The translations under genes and the position numbers were made by a program. The notes under the pieces were generated by a model. That model saw only the letters and a list, made by a program, of their open reading frames with translations. It had not been told where the DNA came from and made no database searches. Below, one piece after another: positions 33,124 to 40,871 of a stretch of 64,000 nucleotides of DNA. The stretch comes from Paenibacillus gallinarum (GTDB lineage Bacteria; Bacillota; Bacilli; Paenibacillales; Paenibacillaceae), in the NCBI RefSeq assembly GCF_014836635.1, contig NZ_JACSQL010000001.1:434001-498000 (forward strand), given 5' to 3'. Position 1 is the stretch's first letter. The number at the start of each line of letters is the position of its first letter.

Positions 33124-34023
33124 GTGAGTAATGAAACAAAAGAACAACAATCGGTATTGATCGTCGACGGTATGGCCGTCCTATTTCGCGCGTATTTTGC
33201 CACAGCTGCAGGTGGATATATCCGTCGTACGAAGGATGGACTGGCCACGAATGCAGTATATGGTTTTATTCGTTATTTTTGGGATGCAGTTCAGACGTTT
33301 AACCCGACACATGTAGTATGTTGCTGGGATTTAGGTGGAGGAACTTTCCGAGGCGAGCATTATGCGGCATATAAGGGAAATCGTCCGGAAGCGCCGGAAG
33401 ATTTGATTCCTCAGTTTACCATGATTAAAGAAGTAATGGAAAGCCTCGGTATTCCAAACATTAGTGCTCCGGGTTATGAAGCTGATGATTGTATTGGTAC
33501 GTTAAGTCGTTTATACAGCGAAGAACTTGATATGAATGTGATGATTCTGTCTGGGGATCACGATCTTCTTCAGCTAGTGAACGATCGTACTAGTGTGATT
33601 ATAATGAAAAAAGGGCACGGTAATTATAAAGTATACACTCCTGATTCCTTATATGAGGAGAAGGGGCTGCGTCCTCGTCAAATCATTGATATGAAGGGTC
33701 TTATGGGGGATGCAAGTGATAATTATCCAGGCGTTCGGGGGATTGGCGAAAAAACAGCGATGAAGCTTGTTCAAGAGTATGAATCTATTGAAGGGATTCT
33801 TGAACATCTGGATGAACTTAGTCCTTCTATTCGCAAGAAGATTGAGAATGACATGGATATGTTACATCTATCTCGCAAACTGGCTGAGATCCATCTGGAA
33901 GTTCCCGTTGCTTGTTCTCTTGAAAGCTGTGTTCTAAGTTTAGATCATCACCAAGTTATCGCGAAATTCGAAGAACTTGAAATGAAAAGTTTGTGCTCAC
34001 TAATCGGGGTTGCGATTAGTTAA
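33124..34023 (+). CDS. 5'-3' exonuclease (Pol I N-terminal / YpcP-like)
   Basis: 299-aa stand-alone flap/5' nuclease. Conserved acidic metal-ligand motifs are LIVDGMAVLFRAYF (about 11-24), GYEADDCIGTL, ILSGDHDLLQL and the helix-hairpin-helix MGDASDNYPGVRGIGEKTA. It removes RNA primers or flaps during DNA replication and repair, as Bacillus YpcP does. GTG 33124 is in frame and the nearby ATG at 33131 is not. AGGAG lies 11 nt upstream. Monocistronic, with promoter and terminator visible. Confidence 0.92.
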   Translation: MSNETKEQQSVLIVDGMAVLFRAYFATAAGGYIRRTKDGLATNAVYGFIRYFWDAVQTFNPTHVVCCWDLGGGTFRGEHYAAYKGNRPEAPEDLIPQFTMIKEVMESLGIPNISAPGYEADDCIGTLSRLYSEELDMNVMILSGDHDLLQLVNDRTSVIIMKKGHGNYKVYTPDSLYEEKGLRPRQIIDMKGLMGDASDNYPGVRGIGEKTAMKLVQEYESIEGILEHLDELSPSIRKKIENDMDMLHLSRKLAEIHLEVPVACSLESCVLSLDHHQVIAKFEELEMKSLCSLIGVAIS

Positions 34024-34036
34024 AGATAGAATAAAA

Positions 34037-34067
34037 GATACGGAAGATTACTTTCCGTATCTTTTTT
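34037..34067 (+). terminator. Intrinsic terminator after the exonuclease gene
   Basis: AGATACGGAAG / CTTTCCGTATCT stem followed by TTTTT. Confidence 0.9.
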
Positions 34068-34184
34068 GTGTTTTTGGCATTGACCTAAAACCGATTTCGG
34101 GGGATTATTAAATAATGCCGGATGCGAACCTTATAAAGCGATGATAGAACTTCTTGGTACCTAGAAAAAGTGGAGGCGTTACCA

Positions 34185-34856
34185 TTGAATGATATAGAGT
34201 CAGTTTCATATCAGATCGTATCTCTAAACGTTGGAACCAAGAAACGGATGAAAAGCGGCAGGCAAGAATTTTATTCGGCCATCGATAAACATCCTGTTTC
34301 AGATCGTATATTCCTATCAAAAACAGGGTTTGCCCGTGATGAACAGGCCGATCTGATACACCATGGAGGCGTAGATAAGGCAGTGAGTGTATTCGACTAT
34401 CTTGCCTATCCTTCGTACGAAGTTTTTTTGGGACAAAACTTGCTGCCAGGCGCGTTTGGCGAGAATATTACGGTATCCGGCTGCAGTGAGCAGGACACAT
34501 ATATCGGTGATATATGGAAGCTTGGAGAAGCAATAGTACAAGTGAGTCAGCCGCGCGAACCTTGTTTTAAACTAGGTGTGAAACACAATGCTAAGGAGCT
34601 TCCTTTGAAGTTTCAAACGACTGGGATTACAGGGTACTATTTTCGAGTACTAGAAGAAGGATATGTATCAGCTGAGAGTGAGCTTATTCTGTGTTCGCGA
34701 GCAGCTAACAGTGTAAGTGTAATGGAAGCAAACTACATTATGCATCAGAATAAAGATGATCTTCATGCGATACATAAGCTTCTTTCTGTGGATTCTCTAT
34801 CAGCGAGCTGGAAATCCACACTGACCAAAAGAATGGAAAAGCGGAAACTCAACTAG
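34185..34856 (+). CDS. MOSC-domain protein (YiiM-like)
   Basis: 223-aa protein. The MOSC beta-barrel spans about 40-165 with LPGAFGENITVSG, GDIWKLGEAIVQVSQPREPC (the conserved sulfur-carrying Cys) and the following FKLGVKHN. A C-terminal helical extension follows. MOSC proteins transfer sulfur from or detoxify with the molybdenum cofactor; YiiM-type members reduce N-hydroxylated compounds. TTG 34185 is 8 nt after GGAGG; the in-frame GTG 34170 lies before that motif. It is followed 22 nt later by the ROK kinase start. Confidence 0.82.
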   Translation: MNDIESVSYQIVSLNVGTKKRMKSGRQEFYSAIDKHPVSDRIFLSKTGFARDEQADLIHHGGVDKAVSVFDYLAYPSYEVFLGQNLLPGAFGENITVSGCSEQDTYIGDIWKLGEAIVQVSQPREPCFKLGVKHNAKELPLKFQTTGITGYYFRVLEEGYVSAESELILCSRAANSVSVMEANYIMHQNKDDLHAIHKLLSVDSLSASWKSTLTKRMEKRKLN

Positions 34857-34878
34857 AATGATTCGAAAGGGTGTTAAT

Positions 34879-35760
34879 GTGCGAGTATTAGGTGCTATTG
34901 AAGCTGGTGGAACAAAGTTTGTATGCGGGATCGGTAATGAACGAGGTGAAATTTTTGAAAGAGTTAGTTTTCCGACGACAACCCCTGAAGAAACGATGGC
35001 CCAAGTTGTTGCTTTTTTTGAAGGCAAGAAATTCGATGCATTTGGTGTAGGCTCCTTCGGGCCAATCGATCCGATTAAGAATAGTCCTACATATGGACAT
35101 ATTACAACAACACCTAAACCGTTCTGGGGCGGTTATGACATGATTGGCAAGCTAAAAGAACATTTTGATGTACCTATGAATTTTGATACGGATGTAAATG
35201 GAGCTGCACTTGGTGAGTATACTTGGGGTGCTGCAAAGGGATTAGACAGCTGTATTTACATCACTGTCGGTACAGGAATCGGAGCAGGAGCCGTTGTTGG
35301 AGGACAACTGGTTCATGGTCTATCTCATCCGGAAATGGGACATATCAGTGTAAGACGCCATCCGAATGATACCTTTGAAGGCTTCTGTCCATTTCATGGT
35401 GATTGTCTTGAAGGGATGGCAGCCGGGCCTGCGATACTTAAACGCTGGGGAAAAGCTGGCGTGGAACTACCGACCGATCATCCTGCTTGGGAGATGGAAG
35501 CTTATTATTTGGCTCAAGCTTTGGTCAATTATGTACTTATTCTTTCGCCGCAAAAAATTATTATGGGTGGCGGTGTAATGAAGCAGGAGCAATTGTTCCC
35601 TGAGATTAGACGCCAGTTGAAGTCACTCTTAGGAGGATATGTACAACATTCGAGTATTACCCAGCACATCGATCAGTATGTAGTTTATCCGGAACTCGGA
35701 GACAATGCTGGTATTTGCGGTTCACTCGCTCTTGCCAAGCTAGCTTTAGAAGAACAATAA
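34879..35760 (+). CDS. ROK-family fructokinase
   Basis: 293-aa sugar kinase. It has an N-terminal ATP-binding AIEAGGTKFVCGIG, FGVGSFGPID, a catalytic Asp in NFDTDVNGAALGE, and ITVGTGIGAGAVVGG. The ROK zinc site is HPEMGHISV together with C-PFH-GDC (His, Cys, His, Cys). Closest by pattern to Bacillus fructokinase GmuE/YdhR. It phosphorylates fructose or a related hexose. GTG 34879 has AAAGGGTG upstream; ATG 34858 precedes that motif and is disfavoured. Confidence 0.88.
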   Translation: MRVLGAIEAGGTKFVCGIGNERGEIFERVSFPTTTPEETMAQVVAFFEGKKFDAFGVGSFGPIDPIKNSPTYGHITTTPKPFWGGYDMIGKLKEHFDVPMNFDTDVNGAALGEYTWGAAKGLDSCIYITVGTGIGAGAVVGGQLVHGLSHPEMGHISVRRHPNDTFEGFCPFHGDCLEGMAAGPAILKRWGKAGVELPTDHPAWEMEAYYLAQALVNYVLILSPQKIIMGGGVMKQEQLFPEIRRQLKSLLGGYVQHSSITQHIDQYVVYPELGDNAGICGSLALAKLALEEQ

Positions 35761-35768
35761 AATTAAGA

Positions 35769-35796
35769 TTGAAATTATTAACATTTATGGTATAGT
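35769..35796 (+). promoter_or_regulatory. Promoter upstream of a terminator hairpin
   Basis: -35 TTGAAA, 16-bp spacer, -10 TATAGT, located between the ROK gene and the next terminator. Confidence 0.5.
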
Positions 35797-35802
35797 ATTT
35801 GG

Positions 35803-35872
35803 TAACAGAACAGCGCGGAGTTACATGAGGAAGCACCTCTCTCACATGAATATGTGAGAGAGGTGCTTTTTT
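35803..35872 (+). ncRNA. Possible short terminated RNA, or the ROK-operon terminator
   Basis: A perfect stem of about 16 bp (AAGCACCTCTCTCACAT and its complement, loop GAA) ends in TTTTTT at 35872. Because the promoter at 35769-35796 lies before it, transcription starting there would yield a roughly 70-nt RNA or an attenuated leader for the HRDC gene. The hairpin could equally just terminate the kinase transcript. Confidence 0.4.
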
Positions 35873-35918
35873 GCGTGTTACTTTTGTACTGCCTGATTTT
35901 GAGAGGAGGCTGGCAACA

Positions 35919-36923
35919 ATGAAAATTGTATTTATGGTTCAATTATCTGTAACATCAGAGCAAAACGGGGCAAAGTATGCACAATTATGGATAGGGGAAG
36001 AAGAAGACTTGTGGCAACTTGGCTGGAGCAGTATGAATATGGACAAAGAACAGGTGGATATCTGGTATGAAGGCAGTTCTTGGAATGAGATGATGCATAT
36101 CTATCGTTTTCAGCTGGCAATCAAGATGAGTGAAGGCTACAGACCGCTTATTGAGGGTATATTTCATGAATCCGAAGAGACGAAACAAAGGAATCAGCAT
36201 ACGCAGAAACTGCAATGTTATAGCGAACTTTATGGTCGTGAAGAATTATATCAAGCTTTATGTGTGTGGCGGAGAAAAAAAGCATCAACCGAGCGCAAAG
36301 CACCTTATTTTATTGCAAGTAATCGATTGCTTCGGATGATTAGTACCTTTGTACCTCATACCTTGGAAGAATTGCGAGAATTACCTGGTGTAGGCGAGAA
36401 TAAGTTGACCGAATATGGTCAGGAGTTGCTGGATATCACCACAAAAGAAACGAGAGAGCATGGTTTTCCACTAAATTGGGTATCTACAGTGCTCACGGAA
36501 GAAGAATATGAGTCTTGGAATTATAGACAAAAAGAGCAGAAGTATAAACAGGAGCTGGATAAATTTAATCTAAAAAAATCAGTTCTAACCGCTATAGCAA
36601 GCAGCCAGTCTCTTGATGACATCAGTGCACTTACGGGTCTGAACCGCAGAGAACTAGTTGATTTTCTGGAGGAACTTGAAAAGAGTGGTTATGATACAGA
36701 GATGCTGATCGCGAAAGAACTGACGTGGATGACGGATGATGAGCAGGAGCTGATCTGGAATGCTTATGATGAGCTAGGGACAAGCTTTTTAAAGCCAATA
36801 CTACACCAAGTATATGGTGAAGATCCTGCAGGAGCGGGACCACTTGATCAATTGTATGAGCGGCTGCGTATGGTTCGTATTCGTTACCGAAGACAGACCG
36901 AAACAAGCAAACAGGTTGGATAA
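35919..36923 (+). CDS. HRDC-domain protein of unknown function
   Basis: 334-aa soluble protein. The N-terminal roughly 90 residues are a divergent beta-rich region. Residues about 95-180 resemble an HRDC nucleic-acid-binding domain (ELYQALCVWRRKKA...; PYFIASNRLLRMISTFVPHT; LRELPGVGENKLTEYG). The C-terminal part has helical, HTH-like segments (SLDDISALTGLNRRELVDFL). No helicase domain is present, unlike RecQ. ATG 35919 has AGAGGAGG upstream; the frame opens inside the terminator at 35871 but that start is unsupported. A nucleic-acid-binding role is inferred from HRDC only. Confidence 0.75.
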   Translation: MKIVFMVQLSVTSEQNGAKYAQLWIGEEEDLWQLGWSSMNMDKEQVDIWYEGSSWNEMMHIYRFQLAIKMSEGYRPLIEGIFHESEETKQRNQHTQKLQCYSELYGREELYQALCVWRRKKASTERKAPYFIASNRLLRMISTFVPHTLEELRELPGVGENKLTEYGQELLDITTKETREHGFPLNWVSTVLTEEEYESWNYRQKEQKYKQELDKFNLKKSVLTAIASSQSLDDISALTGLNRRELVDFLEELEKSGYDTEMLIAKELTWMTDDEQELIWNAYDELGTSFLKPILHQVYGEDPAGAGPLDQLYERLRMVRIRYRRQTETSKQVG

Positions 36924-37001
36924 AAGGAGGAAGGTCACACTACATAACTTCCGTATGTAACTCATATCTATGATGTGAAAAGGCAAAGTCTAGATTATAT
37001 A

Positions 37002-37037
37002 TAAAAGGTTCCTCCACATAGATGAAGGAACCTTTTA
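37002..37037. terminator. Bidirectional terminator between the HRDC gene and corA
   Basis: AAAAGGTTCCT / AGGAACCTTTT stem around a 13-nt loop, with A- and T-tracts on both sides of converging genes. Confidence 0.85.
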
Positions 37038-37099
37038 ATAAATGATATTTACATGAAGATTTGATGAAGAAAGGATGAAAATATATTCGTTACAAAACT

Positions 37100-38035
37100 C
37101 TAAATCCAATCTTTTTTACGGAAAATGAGGTACATCGTGATCCCAAGCGCTGCTATAATCCCAATGACTATAAAATATGAATATTGATAATCTAGCTCAG
37201 GCATATTCTTGAAATTCATTCCATAGATCCCGGTAATCAGTGTCAGCGGCATAAATACGGTCGTTATGGCCGTAAACACACGCATGATTTCATTGGCCCG
37301 GTTGGAAATACTGGACTGATAAGCTTCTCGTAAGTTACCCATCAAATCTCGATAAGTATCAAATGTTTCTGATATTTTTACCGCGTTCTCATAGATATCA
37401 CTAAAGTATTTTTGCAATTGATCATCAATGAGACGCAGATCCTTTTTATTGAGTGTATTAATGACTTCTTTTTGAGGTCCGAGCCCCTTTTTGAGCCATA
37501 AAATCTCACTTCTGAGACCTATAATTTCATTCAGATGACTTTTCTTTGTATGCATTAAAATATCTTCTTCCAGCTTTTCAATTCTTGCTTCAAGCCGGTC
37601 ACCTACAGTGAAATAGTTATCTACAATGGAATCAATGAGCAGATATAAGAAACGATCGGGCGAATTTACTTCCTGTTCCCAAAGGATCGGTTTCAGTGTC
37701 CGAAGTTCATTTACTTTCTGTTTCGTTACCGTAATAATATAATGTCTTCCTAAGAAAACGTTGACCGCACGTAAAAATATTTCCTCGTCATCAAAACGTA
37801 TACTATTTACCACGATAAAATAATGACTTTCATAGATTTCGAGCTTCGGACGTTGTTCCTCATCACTCAAACAGTCTTCTACAGCAAGATCATGCATGTG
37901 AAATAAAGGTTGAAGAATTGCGAGATCGTCGACATCCGCATCAATCCAATAAAATCCTTCTTCAGGTGGAGTCAGTGTATCTTCAATATGATCAAGCGAA
38001 GTAAAAACTCCTTGGTTAACATATCTAATCTTCAT
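37100..38035 (-). CDS. corA: CorA-type magnesium/cobalt channel
   Basis: 311-aa CorA. The long cytoplasmic N-terminal funnel (about 1-240) contains the stalk helix (about 180-290). There are two C-terminal transmembrane helices, the first ending in the Gly-Met-Asn selectivity motif (GIYGMNFKNMPE). The protein ends with basic FRKKDWI. It is a pentameric Mg2+ (Co2+/Ni2+) influx channel in the plasma membrane. ATG 38035 has AAGGAG 8 nt before it; GTG 38044 is in frame but overlaps that motif. A promoter and a 230-nt leader with an upstream ORF suggest post-transcriptional control. Confidence 0.95.
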   Translation of the reverse strand: MKIRYVNQGVFTSLDHIEDTLTPPEEGFYWIDADVDDLAILQPLFHMHDLAVEDCLSDEEQRPKLEIYESHYFIVVNSIRFDDEEIFLRAVNVFLGRHYIITVTKQKVNELRTLKPILWEQEVNSPDRFLYLLIDSIVDNYFTVGDRLEARIEKLEEDILMHTKKSHLNEIIGLRSEILWLKKGLGPQKEVINTLNKKDLRLIDDQLQKYFSDIYENAVKISETFDTYRDLMGNLREAYQSSISNRANEIMRVFTAITTVFMPLTLITGIYGMNFKNMPELDYQYSYFIVIGIIAALGITMYLIFRKKDWI

Positions 38036-38267
38036 TTGAACCACTCCTTAAGTAAACTCCCGGAATTTAAGCGGGACAAGCTGAATAACTAAGGAATGTG
38101 AACATCAGTGCCGACAAAGGGTACGAAGAGGGCAGACATCAGGAATTACGCGTCCCGTTAGCCGGCAAGCTGATGGTACATCCTATGCTGTTATAATCAT
38201 TCGGCTGCCAGTCAGGCCTCGGGTCGCCGTCCATTTTTGTCACCCCATTATGTTTAAATTGACACTG
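38036..38267 (-). promoter_or_regulatory. Long 5' leader of corA with alternative pairings
   Basis: A roughly 230-nt untranslated leader that is GC-richer than its surroundings. On the RNA, CGGGAC (from 38157-38152, inside the upstream ORF) can pair with GTCCCG (38077-38072), while the same GTCCC can instead pair with CGGGA (38062-38058) in a hairpin just before the corA ribosome-binding site. CATCAG (38175-38170) has two possible partners CTGATG (38142-38137, over the ORF stop, and 38108-38103). These exclusive pairings look like a switch. No M-box consensus and no T-run terminator were found. Confidence 0.5.
38139..38234 (-). CDS. Acidic/proline-rich 31-residue leader ORF of corA
   Basis: ATG at 38234 follows GGGGTGA by 5 nt and lies about 33 nt after the predicted transcription start. 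It encodes 31 residues beginning M-D-G-D-P-R-P-D-W-Q-P-N-D and ending N-G-T-R-N-S before TGA, and no other start is needed. Acidic residues interleaved with prolines right after the start resemble enterobacterial MgtL (M-E-P-D-P-T-P), in which such a stretch destabilises ribosomes when Mg2+ is low. Placement before a Mg2+ channel gene is what makes it credible. Function is inferred. Confidence 0.6.
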   Translation of the reverse strand: MDGDPRPDWQPNDYNSIGCTISLPANGTRNS

Positions 38268-38273
38268 ATTCTT

Positions 38274-38302
38274 AGTATAACGTGCTATTTTTCAGCAATC
38301 AA
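38274..38302 (-). promoter_or_regulatory. Sigma-A promoter of corA
   Basis: On the - strand: -35 TTGATT (38302-38297), exactly 17 bp, -10 TATACT (38279-38274). Confidence 0.72.
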
Positions 38303-38380
38303 GATAAATGTTTATGGCATATCTTATGTCCGGATTTTCATAGAGGTGACTGTTTCCAAAGAATGTTAGAAATCCAGTTC

Positions 38381-38408
38381 TTGACGGATTCATACCTCTT
38401 GCTATAGA
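38381..38408 (+). promoter_or_regulatory. Promoter of the met operon
   Basis: -35 TTGACG, 16-bp spacer, -10 TATAGA, about 55 nt before the S-box aptamer. Confidence 0.6.
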
Positions 38409-38463
38409 GTAATGGTAACAATTAGTGAATTATTTTTATTTTAAAAAATTGAATACAGCGAAA

Positions 38464-38594
38464 TCTTATCAAGAGTGGTGGAGGGACTGGCCCTTAGAAA
38501 CCACAGCAACCGGCGAGCAATCGCACGGTGCTAATTCTTGCTATTCATGTTTTATGCCGGATGTGGCCTAAAACAAGAATTGAGAGATGAGAGA
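38464..38594 (+). promoter_or_regulatory. SAM-I (S-box) riboswitch
   Basis: Canonical S-box blocks in order: CTTATCAAGAG, GGTGGAGGGACTGGCCC, GAAACC, CAGCAACC, GGTGCTAATTC, closing with GAGAGATGAG. Binding of S-adenosylmethionine favours the terminator that follows and switches off metA-metI-metC. Confidence 0.96.
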
Positions 38595-38617
38595 GGAGCA
38601 TTACCGTATACGGATCG

Positions 38618-38656
38618 ACGGCCTTTCTCAAGTGTAATGAGATAGGCCGTTTTTTG
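38618..38656 (+). terminator. Riboswitch-controlled terminator
   Basis: ACGGCCTTTCTCA / TGAGATAGGCCGT stem followed by TTTTT, placed between the S-box aptamer and metA. Confidence 0.9.
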
Positions 38657-38740
38657 TTTATCTTCCGTGGGAATAAGTTCGCTTCCTTACTAACCTCTCA
38701 CTCTATTATCCAACAAAAATGTTTTTAAGGAGGAATACCC

Positions 38741-39658
38741 TTGCCCATTAAAATCCCTGATACTTTACCAGCTAAAGAAATTCTCGCAGGTGAGAATATT
38801 TTTGTTATGGATGAGTCGCATGCTTTCAAACAGGACATTCGTCCTTTACGTATCGGCATTCTTAATTTGATGCCTACGAAAGAGACGACGGAGACCCAGT
38901 TACTCCGGCTCATTGGCAATACGCCCCTTCAAGTGGATGTGATTCTAATTCATCCAAAATCACATGTTTCGAAGAATACGTCGCAAGAATATCTCGATAT
39001 GTTTTATAAAACGTTTGATGAAGTAAAAGATTTGCGATTTGATGGACTAATCATCACGGGAGCCCCAGTAGAACAGATGGAATTTGAAGAAGTGACGTAT
39101 TGGGAAGAAATCCAACAGATTTTCAACTGGTCCAAAACGAATGTGACTTCTACGATGCATATCTGTTGGGCTTCACAAGCAGGCCTTTATCACCATTTTA
39201 ATGTACCCAAAGTGGCACTTGCTGAAAAATGTTTCGGCGTGTTTCCACACACGTTAGGTAAATCTCATGTAAAACTTCTTCGAGGATTTGATGAGTTATT
39301 CCTTGCTCCGCATTCTCGTCATACTGAAGTACGCCGAGAAGATATAGAGAAAGTGGCTGGGCTTGATATTTTATCAGAGTCTGAAGAAGCCGGAGTATAT
39401 ATTGTGGCAAGTGAGGATGGCAAGCAGATTTTTGTGACTGGGCATTCCGAATATGATCCGTTATCCTTAAAATGGGAATATGATCGAGATAAGGCGAGAG
39501 GTTTAGATGTTAAATTGCCTAACAATTATTTCCCGAATGATGATCCTAGCAAGGTGCCGTTGTCCAGCTGGAGAGCGCATGCAAACTTATTGTTCTCCAA
39601 CTGGCTCAACTATTATGTTTACCAAGCAACACCCTATGACCTTGAAACACAAAACTAG
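38741..39658 (+). CDS. metA: Homoserine O-acyltransferase (probably acetyl-CoA specific)
   Basis: 305-aa MetA, first committed step of methionine synthesis. The catalytic Cys142 (HICWASQAG) and His235/Glu237 (TGHSEYD) are present. Residue 111 is Glu (GAPVE), which in this family marks acetyl-CoA rather than succinyl-CoA use; succinyl enzymes have Gly. The product would be O-acetylhomoserine, consumed by the next gene. TTG 38741 has AAGGAGG 7 nt upstream. First gene of the S-box operon. Confidence 0.94.
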   Translation: MPIKIPDTLPAKEILAGENIFVMDESHAFKQDIRPLRIGILNLMPTKETTETQLLRLIGNTPLQVDVILIHPKSHVSKNTSQEYLDMFYKTFDEVKDLRFDGLIITGAPVEQMEFEEVTYWEEIQQIFNWSKTNVTSTMHICWASQAGLYHHFNVPKVALAEKCFGVFPHTLGKSHVKLLRGFDELFLAPHSRHTEVRREDIEKVAGLDILSESEEAGVYIVASEDGKQIFVTGHSEYDPLSLKWEYDRDKARGLDVKLPNNYFPNDDPSKVPLSSWRAHANLLFSNWLNYYVYQATPYDLETQN

Positions 39659-39686
39659 TCTTTATCTATAAGGGGGACATCAAGTT

Positions 39687-40871
39687 ATGGAAAACAAGCT
39701 GAAGTTAGAAAGTAAGCTCGCACAAATAGGATCAGTTAAAGAACCTGTAACTGGAGCGGTTAACTTTCCAATCTATCAATCGACTGCATTTAGACATCCT
39801 GAACTGGGAAAAAGCACGGGATTTGATTACATACGTACGACAAACCCAACTCGAAAAGTGCTGGAAGAAGCTGCAGCTGAACTGGAATCAGGAGACGCAG
39901 GTTTTGCCTGCAGCTCTGGTATGGCAGCCATCATGACGATCTTCGCTAAGTTTGGGCAAGGGGACCATCTGATCATTTCACTTGATCTATATGGAGGGAC
40001 ATATCGTCTGGTGGAGCGAATCCTTGCTAAGAATGGAATTACAGCAAGTTATGTAGATACGAATGATTTAGATGCACTAGATAATGTGCGCCAGGATAAT
40101 ACAAAAGCGATCTTCATCGAAACTCCGACGAATCCGCTGATGATGATTACAGATATTGAAAAAGTCTGTACATGGGCTAGAAAATACGGGATTTTGTCCA
40201 TCGTAGATAATACACTGCTTACTCCTTTCTTCCAGCGGCCGCTTGAACTTGGAGCGGATATTGTTATGCACAGTGCTACCAAATATTTGGGTGGACATAA
40301 CGACGTGCTAGCGGGTCTTATTGTAACGAAAGGAAAAGAAATTTCCGAAGAGATTGCTTTTCTCCATAACTCGATTGGGGCTGTGTTATCTCCAAGCGAT
40401 AGTTACCAGTTAATGCGGGGAATGAAGACACTTGCGCTTCGCATGGAACGCCACGAATTGAATGCAACGAAGGTAGCTGAGTTTTTGCTGTCACATGAAC
40501 TGATTACAGATGTATATTACCCTGCCCTGCAGGATCACCCATCTTATGAAGTCCAAAAACGACAGTCCAGTGGAAATACAGGCATCCTGTCTTTTAAAGT
40601 GAAAGACGCTCGTTATGTGGAGCCGATCCTAAGACATATCAAACTGATTGCCTTTGCAGAAAGTTTGGGCGGGGTAGAGTCACTGATGACGTACCCTGTG
40701 GTGCAGACTCATGCGGATATTCCAGTGGAGATTCGTAATGCAGTAGGACTTGATGATCGTTTGCTGCGATTCTCTGTTGGAATTGAACATATTGATGATA
40801 TTATTCAAGACTTAGATGCTGCATTTCACGAGGCAGCTTTAGAGCTGGAAGGAAGTGTTGTTCGTGGCTAA
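39687..40871 (+). CDS. metI: Cystathionine gamma-synthase / O-acetylhomoserine thiolyase
   Basis: 394-aa Cys/Met-metabolism PLP enzyme. Lys199 in HSATKYLGGHNDV forms the Schiff base. Asp174 (IVDNTLLTP) contacts the pyridine nitrogen, and YGGTYRL and IRTTNPTR are phosphate- and substrate-binding segments. It joins O-acetylhomoserine with cysteine (or sulfide). It lies 28 nt after metA and overlaps metC, matching the Bacillus metI-metC pair. Confidence 0.93.
   Translation: MENKLKLESKLAQIGSVKEPVTGAVNFPIYQSTAFRHPELGKSTGFDYIRTTNPTRKVLEEAAAELESGDAGFACSSGMAAIMTIFAKFGQGDHLIISLDLYGGTYRLVERILAKNGITASYVDTNDLDALDNVRQDNTKAIFIETPTNPLMMITDIEKVCTWARKYGILSIVDNTLLTPFFQRPLELGADIVMHSATKYLGGHNDVLAGLIVTKGKEISEEIAFLHNSIGAVLSPSDSYQLMRGMKTLALRMERHELNATKVAEFLLSHELITDVYYPALQDHPSYEVQKRQSSGNTGILSFKVKDARYVEPILRHIKLIAFAESLGGVESLMTYPVVQTHADIPVEIRNAVGLDDRLLRFSVGIEHIDDIIQDLDAAFHEAALELEGSVVRG

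Noticed and set aside
38036..38270. M-box (ykoK) magnesium riboswitch before corA
   Set aside because: I looked for the conserved M-box blocks on the - strand and did not find them; the leader instead has an ORF and different helices.
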